A stretch of 64,000 nucleotides of DNA from Pseudoalteromonas sp. MMG010 (GTDB lineage Bacteria > Pseudomonadota > Gammaproteobacteria > Enterobacterales > Alteromonadaceae). The position numbers and the translations under genes were made by a program. The stretch spans positions 19,974 through 83,973 of the forward strand of contig NZ_JAGJEG010000015.1 of assembly GCF_018100905.1 (NCBI RefSeq), written 5' to 3'. The notes beneath the pieces were generated by a model. It worked only from the letters and a program-made list of their open reading frames with translations. It did no database searches and had not been told where the DNA came from. Below are positions 36,517 to 46,085 of the stretch, in pieces; position 1 is the stretch's first letter, and each line of letters opens with the position of its first letter.

Positions 36517-37735
36517 GCACGTTTTAAACGGTCTTTTAATTAGCCTTGTTATTACAAGCTTTAGTGCAAGCGCTCAAGTTAAAGGTTTAATTCAAATCAG
36601 AGCAGTGGCAAGCGATGATGCGACTGCTTTTTTAGATAATGGTGTGGGTTTGTATCGTCATGGTGGGGACAGCGACAATGTGCTGCTTTCGCAAGGTGTA
36701 ATCGATTATAAAGCTGATTTAACCACTGGTTGGTCGGCTCATGCCGTATTAAATGCCAACCAAGAGCCAAAAGTAAGCCTGGGTTTTACTCAGGCGTACT
36801 TTCAATATCAGCCATTAACCCGAAGTAAATACAAATGGCACGTGCGAGTGGGTGGGTTTTATCCACTTATGTCGTTAGAAAATCCCGATATTGGGTGGCT
36901 TTCACCTTATAATTATACCAATTCGGCAATTAATAGTTGGATTGGCGAAGAAGTGCGTACTATTGGTGCTGAGTTGACTATTAAACGTCCTGCCAGACAG
37001 TTTAATAGTAAGCATAGTTTTAGCTTTGTAGGGGCAACGTTTAAAGGTAATGACCCTACGGGGACGATACTATCGTGGCGAGGTTTTGCATTACATGACA
37101 GGCAAACAACGTTTAACGAGGGAATAAAACTAGGGCCTATCGCGTCGCTAAATGAATTTGATTTACGCTGGCAAGCTTCACAAGTATTACCTTTTGAAGA
37201 GGTAGATGGGCGATTTGGTTATTACGTGGGGATGCATTGGGATTATCTAAAGAAATCTCAGTTTAGACTTTATTACTATGATAATAACGGGGATCCAACA
37301 GCCGTAAATTATAGCTCTGGACAATATGCTTGGGATACCCGTTTTAGTAGTGCTGCGTGGCTATATAAGTTTAATAATAATACGCGGTTTATAGCACAAA
37401 TCTTAAAGGGTGAAACTGAGATGGGTGCCAATGCCCTTATAGATAATGCATTTTACAGCCATTATTTAATGCTCAGTCATAAGCTTGATAAACATAGGTT
37501 ATCAATAAGGTATGATTACTTTAATGTAGATGATAACGATACGACAACATTTGATGATAACGCGAGCTATGGCGAAGGTTTTACAGCGACCTGGCGTTAC
37601 CAAGTGAGCAAAACGGTGCAGTTAGGGATTGAAGGCTCTGCATTAAAAAGCTTTATTGATAATAGGGCTGCAAGCAATTTAGCGCAGCGTATATCGCAAC
37701 AACAAATACAAATTAATGCACAGTGGCGCTTTTAA
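36506..37735 (+). CDS. Predicted outer-membrane beta-barrel protein
   Basis: About 409 residues with a signal peptide (MTIKHVLNGLLISLVITSFS) and a beta-barrel pattern of alternating aromatic strands, ending in WRF, the usual C-terminal Phe for barrel insertion. I chose ATG 36506; an ATG 9 bases upstream is also possible. The start lies inside the end of the cupredoxin gene, and GGATGA serves as ribosome site. A terminator follows. Family unknown; conserved as a partner of such cupredoxins in my recollection. Confidence 0.78.
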   Translation: MTIKHVLNGLLISLVITSFSASAQVKGLIQIRAVASDDATAFLDNGVGLYRHGGDSDNVLLSQGVIDYKADLTTGWSAHAVLNANQEPKVSLGFTQAYFQYQPLTRSKYKWHVRVGGFYPLMSLENPDIGWLSPYNYTNSAINSWIGEEVRTIGAELTIKRPARQFNSKHSFSFVGATFKGNDPTGTILSWRGFALHDRQTTFNEGIKLGPIASLNEFDLRWQASQVLPFEEVDGRFGYYVGMHWDYLKKSQFRLYYYDNNGDPTAVNYSSGQYAWDTRFSSAAWLYKFNNNTRFIAQILKGETEMGANALIDNAFYSHYLMLSHKLDKHRLSIRYDYFNVDDNDTTTFDDNASYGEGFTATWRYQVSKTVQLGIEGSALKSFIDNRAASNLAQRISQQQIQINAQWRF

Positions 37736-37768
37736 TAATAAAGGCGCTTAATAGCACCTTTATTATAA
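37735..37768. terminator. Bidirectional terminator between barrel gene and speE
   Basis: ATAATAAAGG (37735-37744) and CCTTTATTAT (37757-37766) are perfect arms, extended by a GC part with one mismatch, with a 6-base loop. It lies between two convergent genes. Confidence 0.85.
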
Positions 37769-37780
37769 CGATGAAGTAAA

Positions 37781-38644
37781 TTATTTTTTATTAAAAACGC
37801 GTTGCATAAAGTTAGGCGTTGATAATGCTCCGTGGTGTATTGCGCCATTGTAATACTCACTTTGCAGGGCAATTTTACTCGCTGTATCTTCTCTAAAACC
37901 ATCAAATGCTTGTGACTTACGTGCAAGTGTAACTGACCATAACCCACTTGGATAAATAGGTTGTGGGAATGGTAATGTCTGTAAATCGTTAAAGCCAACA
38001 TCTAACATCGCATTACGCATTTCTACTAACAGCGGCATATGCATTAATGGAGATTCACTTTGTTGTACTAAAATACCACCCGGGCGAAGTGCTTTTAAAC
38101 AGCTAGTATAAAAAGCATGATTAAATAAACCTTCACCAGGGCCAACAGGATCGGTACCGTCGACAATAACTACATCAATAGACTCACCCGCTAGTTCACG
38201 CATATATTTTATACCGTCGTCAAACATTACGGTAGCGCGAGGGTCATCGTTTGATTCACATAGCTCAGGGAAGTACTTTAACGACATTTGCGTTACAACT
38301 TCATCGATATCTATTTGTGTTACTGTCTCTACACCATCATGCTTAAGTACTTCGCGTAATGTACCGCAATCGCCACCGCCAATAATCACGACATTTTTAG
38401 GTGCTGGGTGGGCTAAAAGTGCAGGGTGGCTAATCATTTCATGGTAAAAGAAATTTTCACGGCTTGTGACCATTGTACAGCCATCAATAATCATTAAGTT
38501 TCCAAAGTCAGTGGTTTCGAACATTTCTACCTTTTGAAAAGGAGATTGTTTTTCTTCTAACTTTTTATTGATACGTAAAGAAAACGCGCTGCCGTCACGC
38601 TCGCTGATTTCTGTAAACCACTTACTTTGATCTAAATTTACCAT
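37781..38644 (-). CDS. speE: Spermidine synthase
   Basis: A 287-residue polyamine aminopropyltransferase that joins decarboxylated SAM and putrescine into spermidine. VVIIGGGDCGTLREVLKH is the nucleotide-binding loop (about 78-95) and DVVIVDGTDPVGPGEGLFN the active-site motif with the key Asp (about 150-168). The N-terminal beta part is present. Divergent from speA, with 198 bases between the starts. speD was not found in the window. Confidence 0.95.
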   Translation of the reverse strand: MVNLDQSKWFTEISERDGSAFSLRINKKLEEKQSPFQKVEMFETTDFGNLMIIDGCTMVTSRENFFYHEMISHPALLAHPAPKNVVIIGGGDCGTLREVLKHDGVETVTQIDIDEVVTQMSLKYFPELCESNDDPRATVMFDDGIKYMRELAGESIDVVIVDGTDPVGPGEGLFNHAFYTSCLKALRPGGILVQQSESPLMHMPLLVEMRNAMLDVGFNDLQTLPFPQPIYPSGLWSVTLARKSQAFDGFREDTASKIALQSEYYNGAIHHGALSTPNFMQRVFNKK

Positions 38645-38842
38645 GATTGCATTTACACTTTTTGAGTTGAGTATGGAAAAAGGGCAATTCTGCCAGTGCT
38701 TGGCGTTATGCTCAATGAAATTTTATTGCTTTTAGACAATAAAGTGCTTTAGTTCGCATTGAAAGTACATTTATTGTTAGCTTAGCAGATAATGACGTAT
38801 TAAAATGCGCGTCACTTGCAAATATATTTAAGAAGAATGGCT

Positions 38843-40723
38843 ATGGTTTGGGGTTTAGAAACAGCACGCGATACCTACAACGTTACTCATTGGAGTGATG
38901 GTTATTTTGATATTAATGATAAGGGAGAGTTAGTAGCTTACCCTGGTGGTGCTCACTCTGATGTTGCTATTTCATTATCTCAGCTAACAGAGCAATTTAA
39001 ACAACAAGGCCTAACCTTACCTGTTTTAGTTCGTTTTACTGATATTTTGCAAGATAGGGTGGATACTTTAACGCACGCTTTTACCGGGGCGCGAAGTAAT
39101 CGCAACTATCAGGGGCAATATACGTGTGTTTATCCAATTAAAGTAAACCAACAGCGCTCAGTGGTGAGCAAACTATTGGCGCACCCAAGTGGTTTAGTTG
39201 GATTGGAAGCTGGGTCTAAGCCAGAACTAATGGCTATTTTAGGTATCGCGAAAACCCCTATCACGATAGTTTGTAATGGTTACAAAGATAGTGAGTTTTT
39301 ACGCTTAGCTTGTATTGGGCAAGCGATGGGCCACAAAGTGAAAGTAGTGGTGGAAAAACTATCGGAATTAAGCACCTTATTGAACGAAATTGAAACCTTA
39401 AATATAGAACCGGCTATCGGTATTCGCATTCGTTTAAACTCAGTCGGTAAGGGGAAATGGCAAAATACGGGCGGTGAAAAAGGCAAATTTGGACTCACTG
39501 CTGGGCAAGTATTAAGTGCCGTTGAAATGTTAAAACAACATAATAAGCTGCATTTAATGCAAATGGTGCATTTTCATATCGGGTCGCAAATTGCCAATAT
39601 TCGTGATATTCATCGTGCATTACGTGAATGTGCGCGTCACTTTGCAGAGCTGTCACAGCTAGGTGTGCCACTTAATACTGTTGATGTAGGTGGTGGATTA
39701 GGTGTTGATTACGAAGGCTCTGGATCGCGTAGTTCGTGCTCAATGAATTACACAGTACAAGAATATGCACGTAATGTTGTTAATGCATTTGCTGAGGTAT
39801 GCGAGCAACACCAATTAACACACCCTGCCATTATTACCGAATCGGGTCGCGCTTTAACTGCTCATCATGCTGTTTTAATTACCGATGTAATTGATGTTGA
39901 AAAAGCGCCAAATCATGAAAACCCCGAGCCACCACACGAAAATAGTGCTTTAGTACTTCAAGAAATGTGGCAATGTTTATCACGTTTAACTCCGCGTATG
40001 GCAATGGAGGTGTATCACGATGCGATGCATTTATTTAGTGAAGCACATGACCAATACGTACATGGATTAGTAGGTATGCTAGAGTGGGCGAAAATAGAGC
40101 AGCTGTACTTTAGTGTGTTACAACGAGTAAGAGTGTCGTTAAGTAATAATGCGCGAGCACATCGTGAAGTATTAGATGATTTAAATGAAAAGCTGGCAGA
40201 TAAGTTGTTTGTTAATTTCTCATTATTTCAATCATTACCAGATGTATGGGGAATAGGGCAATTGTTTCCAATAATGCCTATCGAAAACCTTGATAAACCT
40301 TTAACGCAGCGCGCCATTATTCAAGATATTACTTGTGATTCTGATGGTCAAATTAGAGAGTATGTTGAAGGCTCTGGTATTGAGAGTAGTTTACCTATTC
40401 CTGAGTATGTCCAAGGCGATCAATATCATGTTGCGATGTTTATGGTGGGTGCTTATCAGGAGATTTTAGGTGACTTACATAACCTCTTTGGTGATACCGA
40501 TTCGGTGCATGTCGAGCTAAGCGAGCAAGGTTACACATTAACGAATGCCTTAAAAGGCGATAGTGTGAAGGATGTTTTAGAGTGTGTAGATTACGACAGT
40601 AAGCTGCTAGCGAGTAATTTTGCCGAGCAAATAAATAAGTTAAACGTGCCACAGCAACTTAAGCAATGCTATTTAGATGAGCTAAATGCAGGTCTTGCTG
40701 GCTACACCTACTTTGAAGATTAA
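38843..40723 (+). CDS. speA: Biosynthetic arginine decarboxylase
   Basis: About 626 residues; a PLP enzyme that turns arginine into agmatine, the first step to putrescine. VYPIKVNQQRSVV holds the PLP Lys, and GFKDSEF-like GYKDSEFLRLA, HFHIGSQ and VDVGGGLGVDYEG mark the barrel; the sequence CDSDGQIREYV belongs to the beta domain. The ATG at 38843 has AAGAAG at the right distance; 38837 is too close to it. Divergent from speE. Agmatinase or the agmatine deiminase pair is not visible in the window. Confidence 0.95.
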   Translation: MVWGLETARDTYNVTHWSDGYFDINDKGELVAYPGGAHSDVAISLSQLTEQFKQQGLTLPVLVRFTDILQDRVDTLTHAFTGARSNRNYQGQYTCVYPIKVNQQRSVVSKLLAHPSGLVGLEAGSKPELMAILGIAKTPITIVCNGYKDSEFLRLACIGQAMGHKVKVVVEKLSELSTLLNEIETLNIEPAIGIRIRLNSVGKGKWQNTGGEKGKFGLTAGQVLSAVEMLKQHNKLHLMQMVHFHIGSQIANIRDIHRALRECARHFAELSQLGVPLNTVDVGGGLGVDYEGSGSRSSCSMNYTVQEYARNVVNAFAEVCEQHQLTHPAIITESGRALTAHHAVLITDVIDVEKAPNHENPEPPHENSALVLQEMWQCLSRLTPRMAMEVYHDAMHLFSEAHDQYVHGLVGMLEWAKIEQLYFSVLQRVRVSLSNNARAHREVLDDLNEKLADKLFVNFSLFQSLPDVWGIGQLFPIMPIENLDKPLTQRAIIQDITCDSDGQIREYVEGSGIESSLPIPEYVQGDQYHVAMFMVGAYQEILGDLHNLFGDTDSVHVELSEQGYTLTNALKGDSVKDVLECVDYDSKLLASNFAEQINKLNVPQQLKQCYLDELNAGLAGYTYFED

Positions 40724-40777
40724 CAGTAAAAATAAAGTTGCGTGCAATAACGCGAAGTAATGAAGGAATGATAACCC

Positions 40778-41653
40778 ATGTCAGTAATACGCTGTGTATT
40801 TAGTTTTTTATTTTACACTATTAATACATTAATTTGGTTTGTACCAATTTTTGTTTGTGGATTAATAAAGCTTATCCCTTTTAAACCTTTACAAAATGCA
40901 ATGAGTTGGATTGCTAAGCAATGCGCCACTATTTGGGTGACCTGTAACACGTTTAATCAAAAGCTGTTTACTCCGTACCGCTTAACGGTCACCGGACTTG
41001 ATGATATTAAGCTTAAAGATTGGTATCTTGTTATCGCCAACCACCAAAGTTGGGTCGATATTTTAGTGCTACAACGTGTGTTTAATCGCAAGATTCCATT
41101 TTTAAACTTTTTTCTAAAAAAAGAGCTGCTATATGTGCCTATACTCGGTTTATCTTGGTGGGCACTCGATTTTCCTTTTATGACTCGTACGAGCAAAAGT
41201 CAGTTAAAAAAGAACCCTAAATTACGCGGTAAAGACTTAGAAACAACGCGTAAAGCATGTGCAAAGTTTAAAGAGATGCCTGTTAGTGTAGTTAACTTTG
41301 TTGAGGGTACCCGTTTTACTGCGCAAAAGCACGAACGTCAAAAGAGTCCGTTTCCACGTTTGTTAAAACCTAAAGCGGGTGGTATCGCATTTGTGATGCA
41401 AGCAATGGGTGAGCAAATATCTAAAGTGGTGAATGTAACCATTCAATACCCACAAGGTATCCCTTCTTTTTTAGATTTTATTTGCGGTAAAGTAAAACAT
41501 GTACAAGTGCATGTTGAAATAAAGCCAGTTAGCCCAGAATTGATAGGTGATTACACCGGAGATAATGAATTTAGAGTGCGCTTTCAAAGTGAGCTAAATC
41601 GCATGTGGGAGCAAAAAGAGCACACTTTAAAAGAGCTAGAAGAAAAATTATAG
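40778..41653 (+). CDS. 1-acyl-glycerol-phosphate acyltransferase-like protein (YihG type)
   Basis: A 291-residue membrane enzyme of the PlsC family that moves acyl chains onto lysophosphatidic acid or related lipids. The NHQSWVD catalytic motif (about residue 88) and FVEGTRFT (about 175) are intact. There are two N-terminal hydrophobic segments. It follows speA by 54 bases and precedes the MscS gene by 43 bases. Confidence 0.88.
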   Translation: MSVIRCVFSFLFYTINTLIWFVPIFVCGLIKLIPFKPLQNAMSWIAKQCATIWVTCNTFNQKLFTPYRLTVTGLDDIKLKDWYLVIANHQSWVDILVLQRVFNRKIPFLNFFLKKELLYVPILGLSWWALDFPFMTRTSKSQLKKNPKLRGKDLETTRKACAKFKEMPVSVVNFVEGTRFTAQKHERQKSPFPRLLKPKAGGIAFVMQAMGEQISKVVNVTIQYPQGIPSFLDFICGKVKHVQVHVEIKPVSPELIGDYTGDNEFRVRFQSELNRMWEQKEHTLKELEEKL

Positions 41654-41696
41654 GGTGAACCTACACCCTTAACTTTTTATTCAACAGAGGCTAAAA

Positions 41697-42947
41697 ATGA
41701 CACGCACACATTTACAAGAACTTATTGCACCGTGGTTTGATAAAGTCCCCGATGCTGACTTCTTAATCCCCATTACGACTATTTGTATTGGTATTATTTC
41801 ATTATTATTTGTGTATTTATTTACTCGGCGCTTAATGCTTCCTGGTATACAAAAAGTAGTGACGAAGCTCTCTCCTAGTCGTATTGGTGCATTGGCTCCT
41901 ATATTAGCTAAATTAAATAGACGTATCGCAGGGACATTGTGTTGTGTATTATTTTTAGCCACATTTGATAGTGTTTATCCTGTGAGCGAGATAGCTGGCG
42001 AGATATTAAAAACAATCGGCCAAGCTATATTAATTATTTATGCAGGGTTTATTTTTAGCAGTATCGTGAGTATTGCTGGCGCTATTTATAATCAACTTGA
42101 GTTTTCGCGTGATGTGCCTATTCAAGGATTAATTCAAGTTGTTAAACTTGCCACTTTTATCGTGTGTGCGATTTTAATTGTCAGTGTGGTATTAGAAAAG
42201 TCACCGACTTATATACTATCGGGTTTTGGTGCGATTGCTGCGGTTACGTTATTAGTATTTAAAGATACTATCTTAGGCTTTGTCGCCAGTATTCAAATTG
42301 CAGCCAACCGATTAGTCACCTATGGCGACTGGATACAAGTTGATAATTATGGTGCAGATGGCGAAGTCATTGATCTAGGTTTAAATACAGTTAAAGTGCG
42401 TAACTGGGACAATACCATCACAACCATTCCAACCTATATGCTGGTGGCTGGTTCGTTTAAAAACTGGCGTGGTATGCAAGAGTCTGGTGGTAGACGTATA
42501 AAACGTTCACTGAATATCGATATGAACAGTATTTGCTTAGTGGATGATCAATTACATAAACAAATCAGCAATAGTATAAAGCTCGATGATTTTATTGTAA
42601 TAGGATCTCTGCCAAATCCGGTATCGAATTTAGGGCTATTTAGGCGCTACGCTGAAGGCTATTTAAAAAGACATAAAAAGGTTAATAGCTCATTAACCTT
42701 AATGGTGCGTGAGTTACAGCCTTTAAATCATGGCTTACCTATTGAATTTTATTGCTTTAGTGAAGATAAACGCTGGATTTCGTTTGAACATTTACAAGCA
42801 GAAATAATGGACCATTTACTTGCTGTTCTGCCCATTTTCTCACTACACCCTTATCAAAGTGTGAGTGGGCAATTAACATTACCTCAAAGCCCCCATCATG
42901 GAGAAAATCCTAAAGTGGAAAAAATAGCGCAGACAGATAAAGCATAA
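41697..42947 (+). CDS. MscS-family mechanosensitive channel (YbdG-like)
   Basis: A 416-residue membrane protein. Several N-terminal hydrophobic segments precede the conserved pore/beta region: GFGAIAAVTLLVFKDTILGF (about 180-200), then NRLVTYGDWIQVDNYGADGEV and TVKVRNWDNTITTIPTYML, which are the MscS beta-domain signatures. The C-terminal part fits YbdG, the E. coli channel of about 415 residues. It likely protects cells against hypo-osmotic shock. A good terminator follows. Confidence 0.92.
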   Translation: MTRTHLQELIAPWFDKVPDADFLIPITTICIGIISLLFVYLFTRRLMLPGIQKVVTKLSPSRIGALAPILAKLNRRIAGTLCCVLFLATFDSVYPVSEIAGEILKTIGQAILIIYAGFIFSSIVSIAGAIYNQLEFSRDVPIQGLIQVVKLATFIVCAILIVSVVLEKSPTYILSGFGAIAAVTLLVFKDTILGFVASIQIAANRLVTYGDWIQVDNYGADGEVIDLGLNTVKVRNWDNTITTIPTYMLVAGSFKNWRGMQESGGRRIKRSLNIDMNSICLVDDQLHKQISNSIKLDDFIVIGSLPNPVSNLGLFRRYAEGYLKRHKKVNSSLTLMVRELQPLNHGLPIEFYCFSEDKRWISFEHLQAEIMDHLLAVLPIFSLHPYQSVSGQLTLPQSPHHGENPKVEKIAQTDKA

Positions 42948-42961
42948 AAAAAGTAGTAATA

Positions 42962-42990
42962 GCCACCAAATAGGTGGCTTTTTTATTTTT
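42962..42990 (+). terminator. Intrinsic terminator after the MscS gene
   Basis: GCCACC (42962-42967) and GGTGGC (42973-42978) form the stem with a 5-base loop, followed by TTTTTTATTTTT. Confidence 0.92.
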
Positions 42991-43179
42991 CAATCAAGTA
43001 AAGGCAGTAATAACAAGTACAATATGTAAAAGGCGTGTATAGCACAGGGGTCATATTGGATTGTATAACGCAGCAAGCAAAAATATAACACTCATTGCAA
43101 GCGTTTTAATAATTTCATATCTGGTTCATAAACAGCTTTACATACTGGCGCATAATGAATTTAAAAAGGATGTAGCATC

Positions 43180-43809
43180 ATGAAAATTAAACTTATTTTA
43201 AACGCAACGGTATTAACGTTATTACTCAGTGGTTGCGAAATGACCAATACAGGTAAAGGGGCTGCCATTGGTGCTGCAGCGGGTGGTATTTTAGGTAAAG
43301 CAACGGGAAATCATAAAGATAAACGTATTTTTATTGGTGCTGCTATTGGTGCGCTCGCAGGTGCAGCAGTCGGGGATTATATGGATAAACAAGAGCAAGC
43401 ATTTCGCGATGAACTCGCAGGCTCGGGTGTTGAAGTTGTACGTGAAGGAGATAACTTGCGTTTAGTTATGCCTGCTAATATTACCTTTGCAAGCGATCAG
43501 TCTTATATTACATCGGGTTTTTACAATACCTTAGACGCTATCGCGAAGGTGATGAATAAATACGAAAAAACATATTTAAGCATACAAGGCCATACAGATA
43601 GCACAGGTAAAGACAGCTATAATATGAATTTATCGCGCGATCGCGCTCAGAGTGTAAAAAATTATTTAGTAAATCAACAAATTATAGCAGCTAGAATGAG
43701 TACAAGAGGGTATGGTGAGTCTCAACCCGTAGCGAGTAACGACAATGCAAATGGTCGTGCATTAAACCGTCGAGTTGAGATTCAAATAGTGCCGAATACG
43801 CAGAGCTAA
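43180..43809 (+). CDS. OmpA-family lipoprotein (YiaD-like)
   Basis: A 209-residue protein: lipoprotein signal with LLLSGC, a glycine-zipper membrane part (GAAIGAAAGGILGKATG, repeated as GAAIGALAGAAVGDYM) and a C-terminal OmpA domain (about 95-205) with IQGHTDSTG, where the Asp and Arg residues bind peptidoglycan. It likely anchors outer membrane to cell wall. AAAAGGAT is upstream of the ATG. Convergent with the ABC exporter gene; the stops are 3 bases apart. Confidence 0.93.
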   Translation: MKIKLILNATVLTLLLSGCEMTNTGKGAAIGAAAGGILGKATGNHKDKRIFIGAAIGALAGAAVGDYMDKQEQAFRDELAGSGVEVVREGDNLRLVMPANITFASDQSYITSGFYNTLDAIAKVMNKYEKTYLSIQGHTDSTGKDSYNMNLSRDRAQSVKNYLVNQQIIAARMSTRGYGESQPVASNDNANGRALNRRVEIQIVPNTQS

Positions 43810-43812
43810 TAG

Positions 43813-45591
43813 TTAGTTTTTGTTAAACTGTAACTCACATAAACGTTGATATAATGGGGAGCTTTGTAGTAATTGTTGATGGCTCCCTGTTGCTTTTATC
43901 TCTGCATTTTCCATTACCACAATCATATCGGCGTGTTTTACAGTTGCTAATCGGTGCGCAATAATTAACGTTGTCCTATTTTTCATTAAGTGCTCAAGCG
44001 CTGCTTGAACATGCTGCTCACTTTGTGCATCTAACGCACTGGTTGCTTCATCAAGTAATAAAATTGCAGGATCTTTAAGTATTGCACGTGCCAGTACGAT
44101 ACGTTGTTTTTGCCCGCCAGAGAGTCTTACGCCTTGTTCACCTAAAAAGCTGTGATAGCCGTTTGGTAGTTGTTGTATAAACTCATCAGCATGGGCGTGC
44201 TTAGCCGCTTCATAAACCTGTTCATCGGTAGCATTTGGATTGCCGTAACGAATGTTATGCATCACGTCAGAGCTAAACAATATCGGATTTTGTGCCACCA
44301 TCCCCATGGTATCTCGCAGAGCGTTTAAAGAGAGGGCTTGTGAATTAACACCATAAAATTTAATTTCTCCAGTTGCAGGGTCATAAAAGCGTTGTAGCAA
44401 TTCAAATAATGTTGTTTTTCCAGCACCAGACGGTCCTACAATAGCCACTGTTTTACCTTGTGGAATATCTAAATTTATTTGGTTTAATGCTTTAGCATCA
44501 GGGCGAGATGGGTAGTTAAAATTGACATTTTGTAAACTAATAGCGGGTGCATTTGTGAAGGTTTTAAGATTTTCATCTTGTGGGGTGATTGGGTTTTGAA
44601 TTTCACTTTTAATACTTAATAACTCAAGTAAACGTGAAGCGGCACCTGCAGCACGTTGCAGCTCACCATACACTTCTGCGACTGTTGCAACCGACATAGC
44701 GACCATAATGGCATAAAATACAAACGCACCGAGTTCACCACCACTCATTGTTCCAGCAAGCACATCACTGCCCCCGACCCATAGCATGACACTAATGGCT
44801 GTAAAGGTTAAAAATATAACCGCAGCAATTAAAAAAGAGCGTTGTTTAATACGGCTTTTTGCTACTGCAAATGCTTTGTCTGTTTCTTTTGCAAAAGCAT
44901 GTTGTTCACGCTCCTCATGGCTATAACTTTGTACCACTTTAATATTTTGGATTATTTCACCTGCATAAGTACTGATATCTGCAATCGCACTTTGACTCGA
45001 GCTGGCTAACTTGCGAACTTTTTTGCCAAATATCATCATGGGTACAAGCACAAGTGGAACACAAGCAACAACAACTAAGGTTAACTTTAGGTTGGTAAAC
45101 AGTAACATTGCTAAGCCACCGATAAGCATTAAAGCACTGCGTAAAGCCATTGAAAATGAAGAGCCAATAATGGACTGTAAAAGTGTGGTGTCTGTCGTTA
45201 AGCGAGACATAAGTTCACCACTGCGGTTTTCTTCAAAGTAGCTCGGATGAAGGGTAACAATACGATTAAATACCGCTTTGCGAATATCGTTACTTACCCG
45301 CTCGCCAATCCACGACATTAAATAAAAACGGCTAAACGTACCAATGGCGAGTAAGCTAATTAAGCCTATGAGTACAAGTACGGCATGTTTTAACTGAGAC
45401 TGAGAGCCGGCAATAAAACCATGATCAATGACAAACTTTACACCTTGGCCAAGAGAAAGACTGACTCCAGAGGTCAGTAATAATGCAGCTAATGCACAAA
45501 CCACAATCCATTTATAGGGTTTTATAAAGGAAATAATAGGCAGTAAGCTCGTGAAGGCTGCTTTTTCATCATTAGGTTGTTGAGTGTTCAT
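43813..45591 (-). CDS. MsbA-type ABC exporter, fused membrane and ATPase domains
   Basis: A 592-residue half-transporter that works as a homodimer or heterodimer. The six-helix membrane domain covers about 20-320; the nucleotide-binding domain has Walker A GPSGAGKTTLFE (about 385), signature LSGGQKQRI (about 490) and Walker B ILLLDEATSALDAQ. The ATG at 45591 is preferred; a frame from 45648 would add 19 unlikely residues. It lies convergent with the OmpA lipoprotein and divergent from DUF3224. Substrate not known; MsbA itself is a lipid A flippase, but this may be a different subfamily. Confidence 0.9.
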   Translation of the reverse strand: MNTQQPNDEKAAFTSLLPIISFIKPYKWIVVCALAALLLTSGVSLSLGQGVKFVIDHGFIAGSQSQLKHAVLVLIGLISLLAIGTFSRFYLMSWIGERVSNDIRKAVFNRIVTLHPSYFEENRSGELMSRLTTDTTLLQSIIGSSFSMALRSALMLIGGLAMLLFTNLKLTLVVVACVPLVLVPMMIFGKKVRKLASSSQSAIADISTYAGEIIQNIKVVQSYSHEEREQHAFAKETDKAFAVAKSRIKQRSFLIAAVIFLTFTAISVMLWVGGSDVLAGTMSGGELGAFVFYAIMVAMSVATVAEVYGELQRAAGAASRLLELLSIKSEIQNPITPQDENLKTFTNAPAISLQNVNFNYPSRPDAKALNQINLDIPQGKTVAIVGPSGAGKTTLFELLQRFYDPATGEIKFYGVNSQALSLNALRDTMGMVAQNPILFSSDVMHNIRYGNPNATDEQVYEAAKHAHADEFIQQLPNGYHSFLGEQGVRLSGGQKQRIVLARAILKDPAILLLDEATSALDAQSEQHVQAALEHLMKNRTTLIIAHRLATVKHADMIVVMENAEIKATGSHQQLLQSSPLYQRLCELQFNKN

Positions 45592-45678
45592 AGTAGAATC
45601 TTTTAAGTAGATAAGGTATAGATATGGTATTAAAAATGACAAATTCAATAGCGTTAAAAATATACAAAAAGGGAAATT

Positions 45679-46077
45679 ATGATCAATAAAACGGTGAGTG
45701 GTGAATTTACTGTTGCTTTAGCACCTATAGAAGGATATTGCACTGGGCAACAAGGTATTGAATTGGGGCGAATGTCTATTAATAAAACGTTTGCTGGTGC
45801 ACTCAATGCAACAAGCCAAGGAGAAATGCTGAGCGCAAGAACACCTATAAAAGGGAGCGCAGGTTATGTTGCTATTGAGCAAGTTACTGGTGAACTAGAA
45901 GGAAAAAGTGGTAGTTTTGTTTTACAGCACTTAGGAACGATGGATAAAGGAAGTGATAGCCTTACTCTAGTTGTAACCCCTGATTCAGCAACGGACGAGT
46001 TAATTGGATTAACTGGAAGTATGCAAATTCGCATTGAACAGGGTGTGCATTACTACGATTTTTCTTTTACATTGTAA
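45679..46077 (+). CDS. DUF3224 protein
   Basis: A 132-residue soluble beta-barrel protein. FTVALAPIEGYC, ISKTFAGALNATSQGEM-like INKTFAGALNATSQGEML and GYVAIEQVTGELEGKSGSF match the DUF3224 family, of unknown function. Located 8 bases before the LysE gene, so probably cotranscribed. Confidence 0.85.
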   Translation: MINKTVSGEFTVALAPIEGYCTGQQGIELGRMSINKTFAGALNATSQGEMLSARTPIKGSAGYVAIEQVTGELEGKSGSFVLQHLGTMDKGSDSLTLVVTPDSATDELIGLTGSMQIRIEQGVHYYDFSFTL

Positions 46078-46085
46078 GGTATAAC

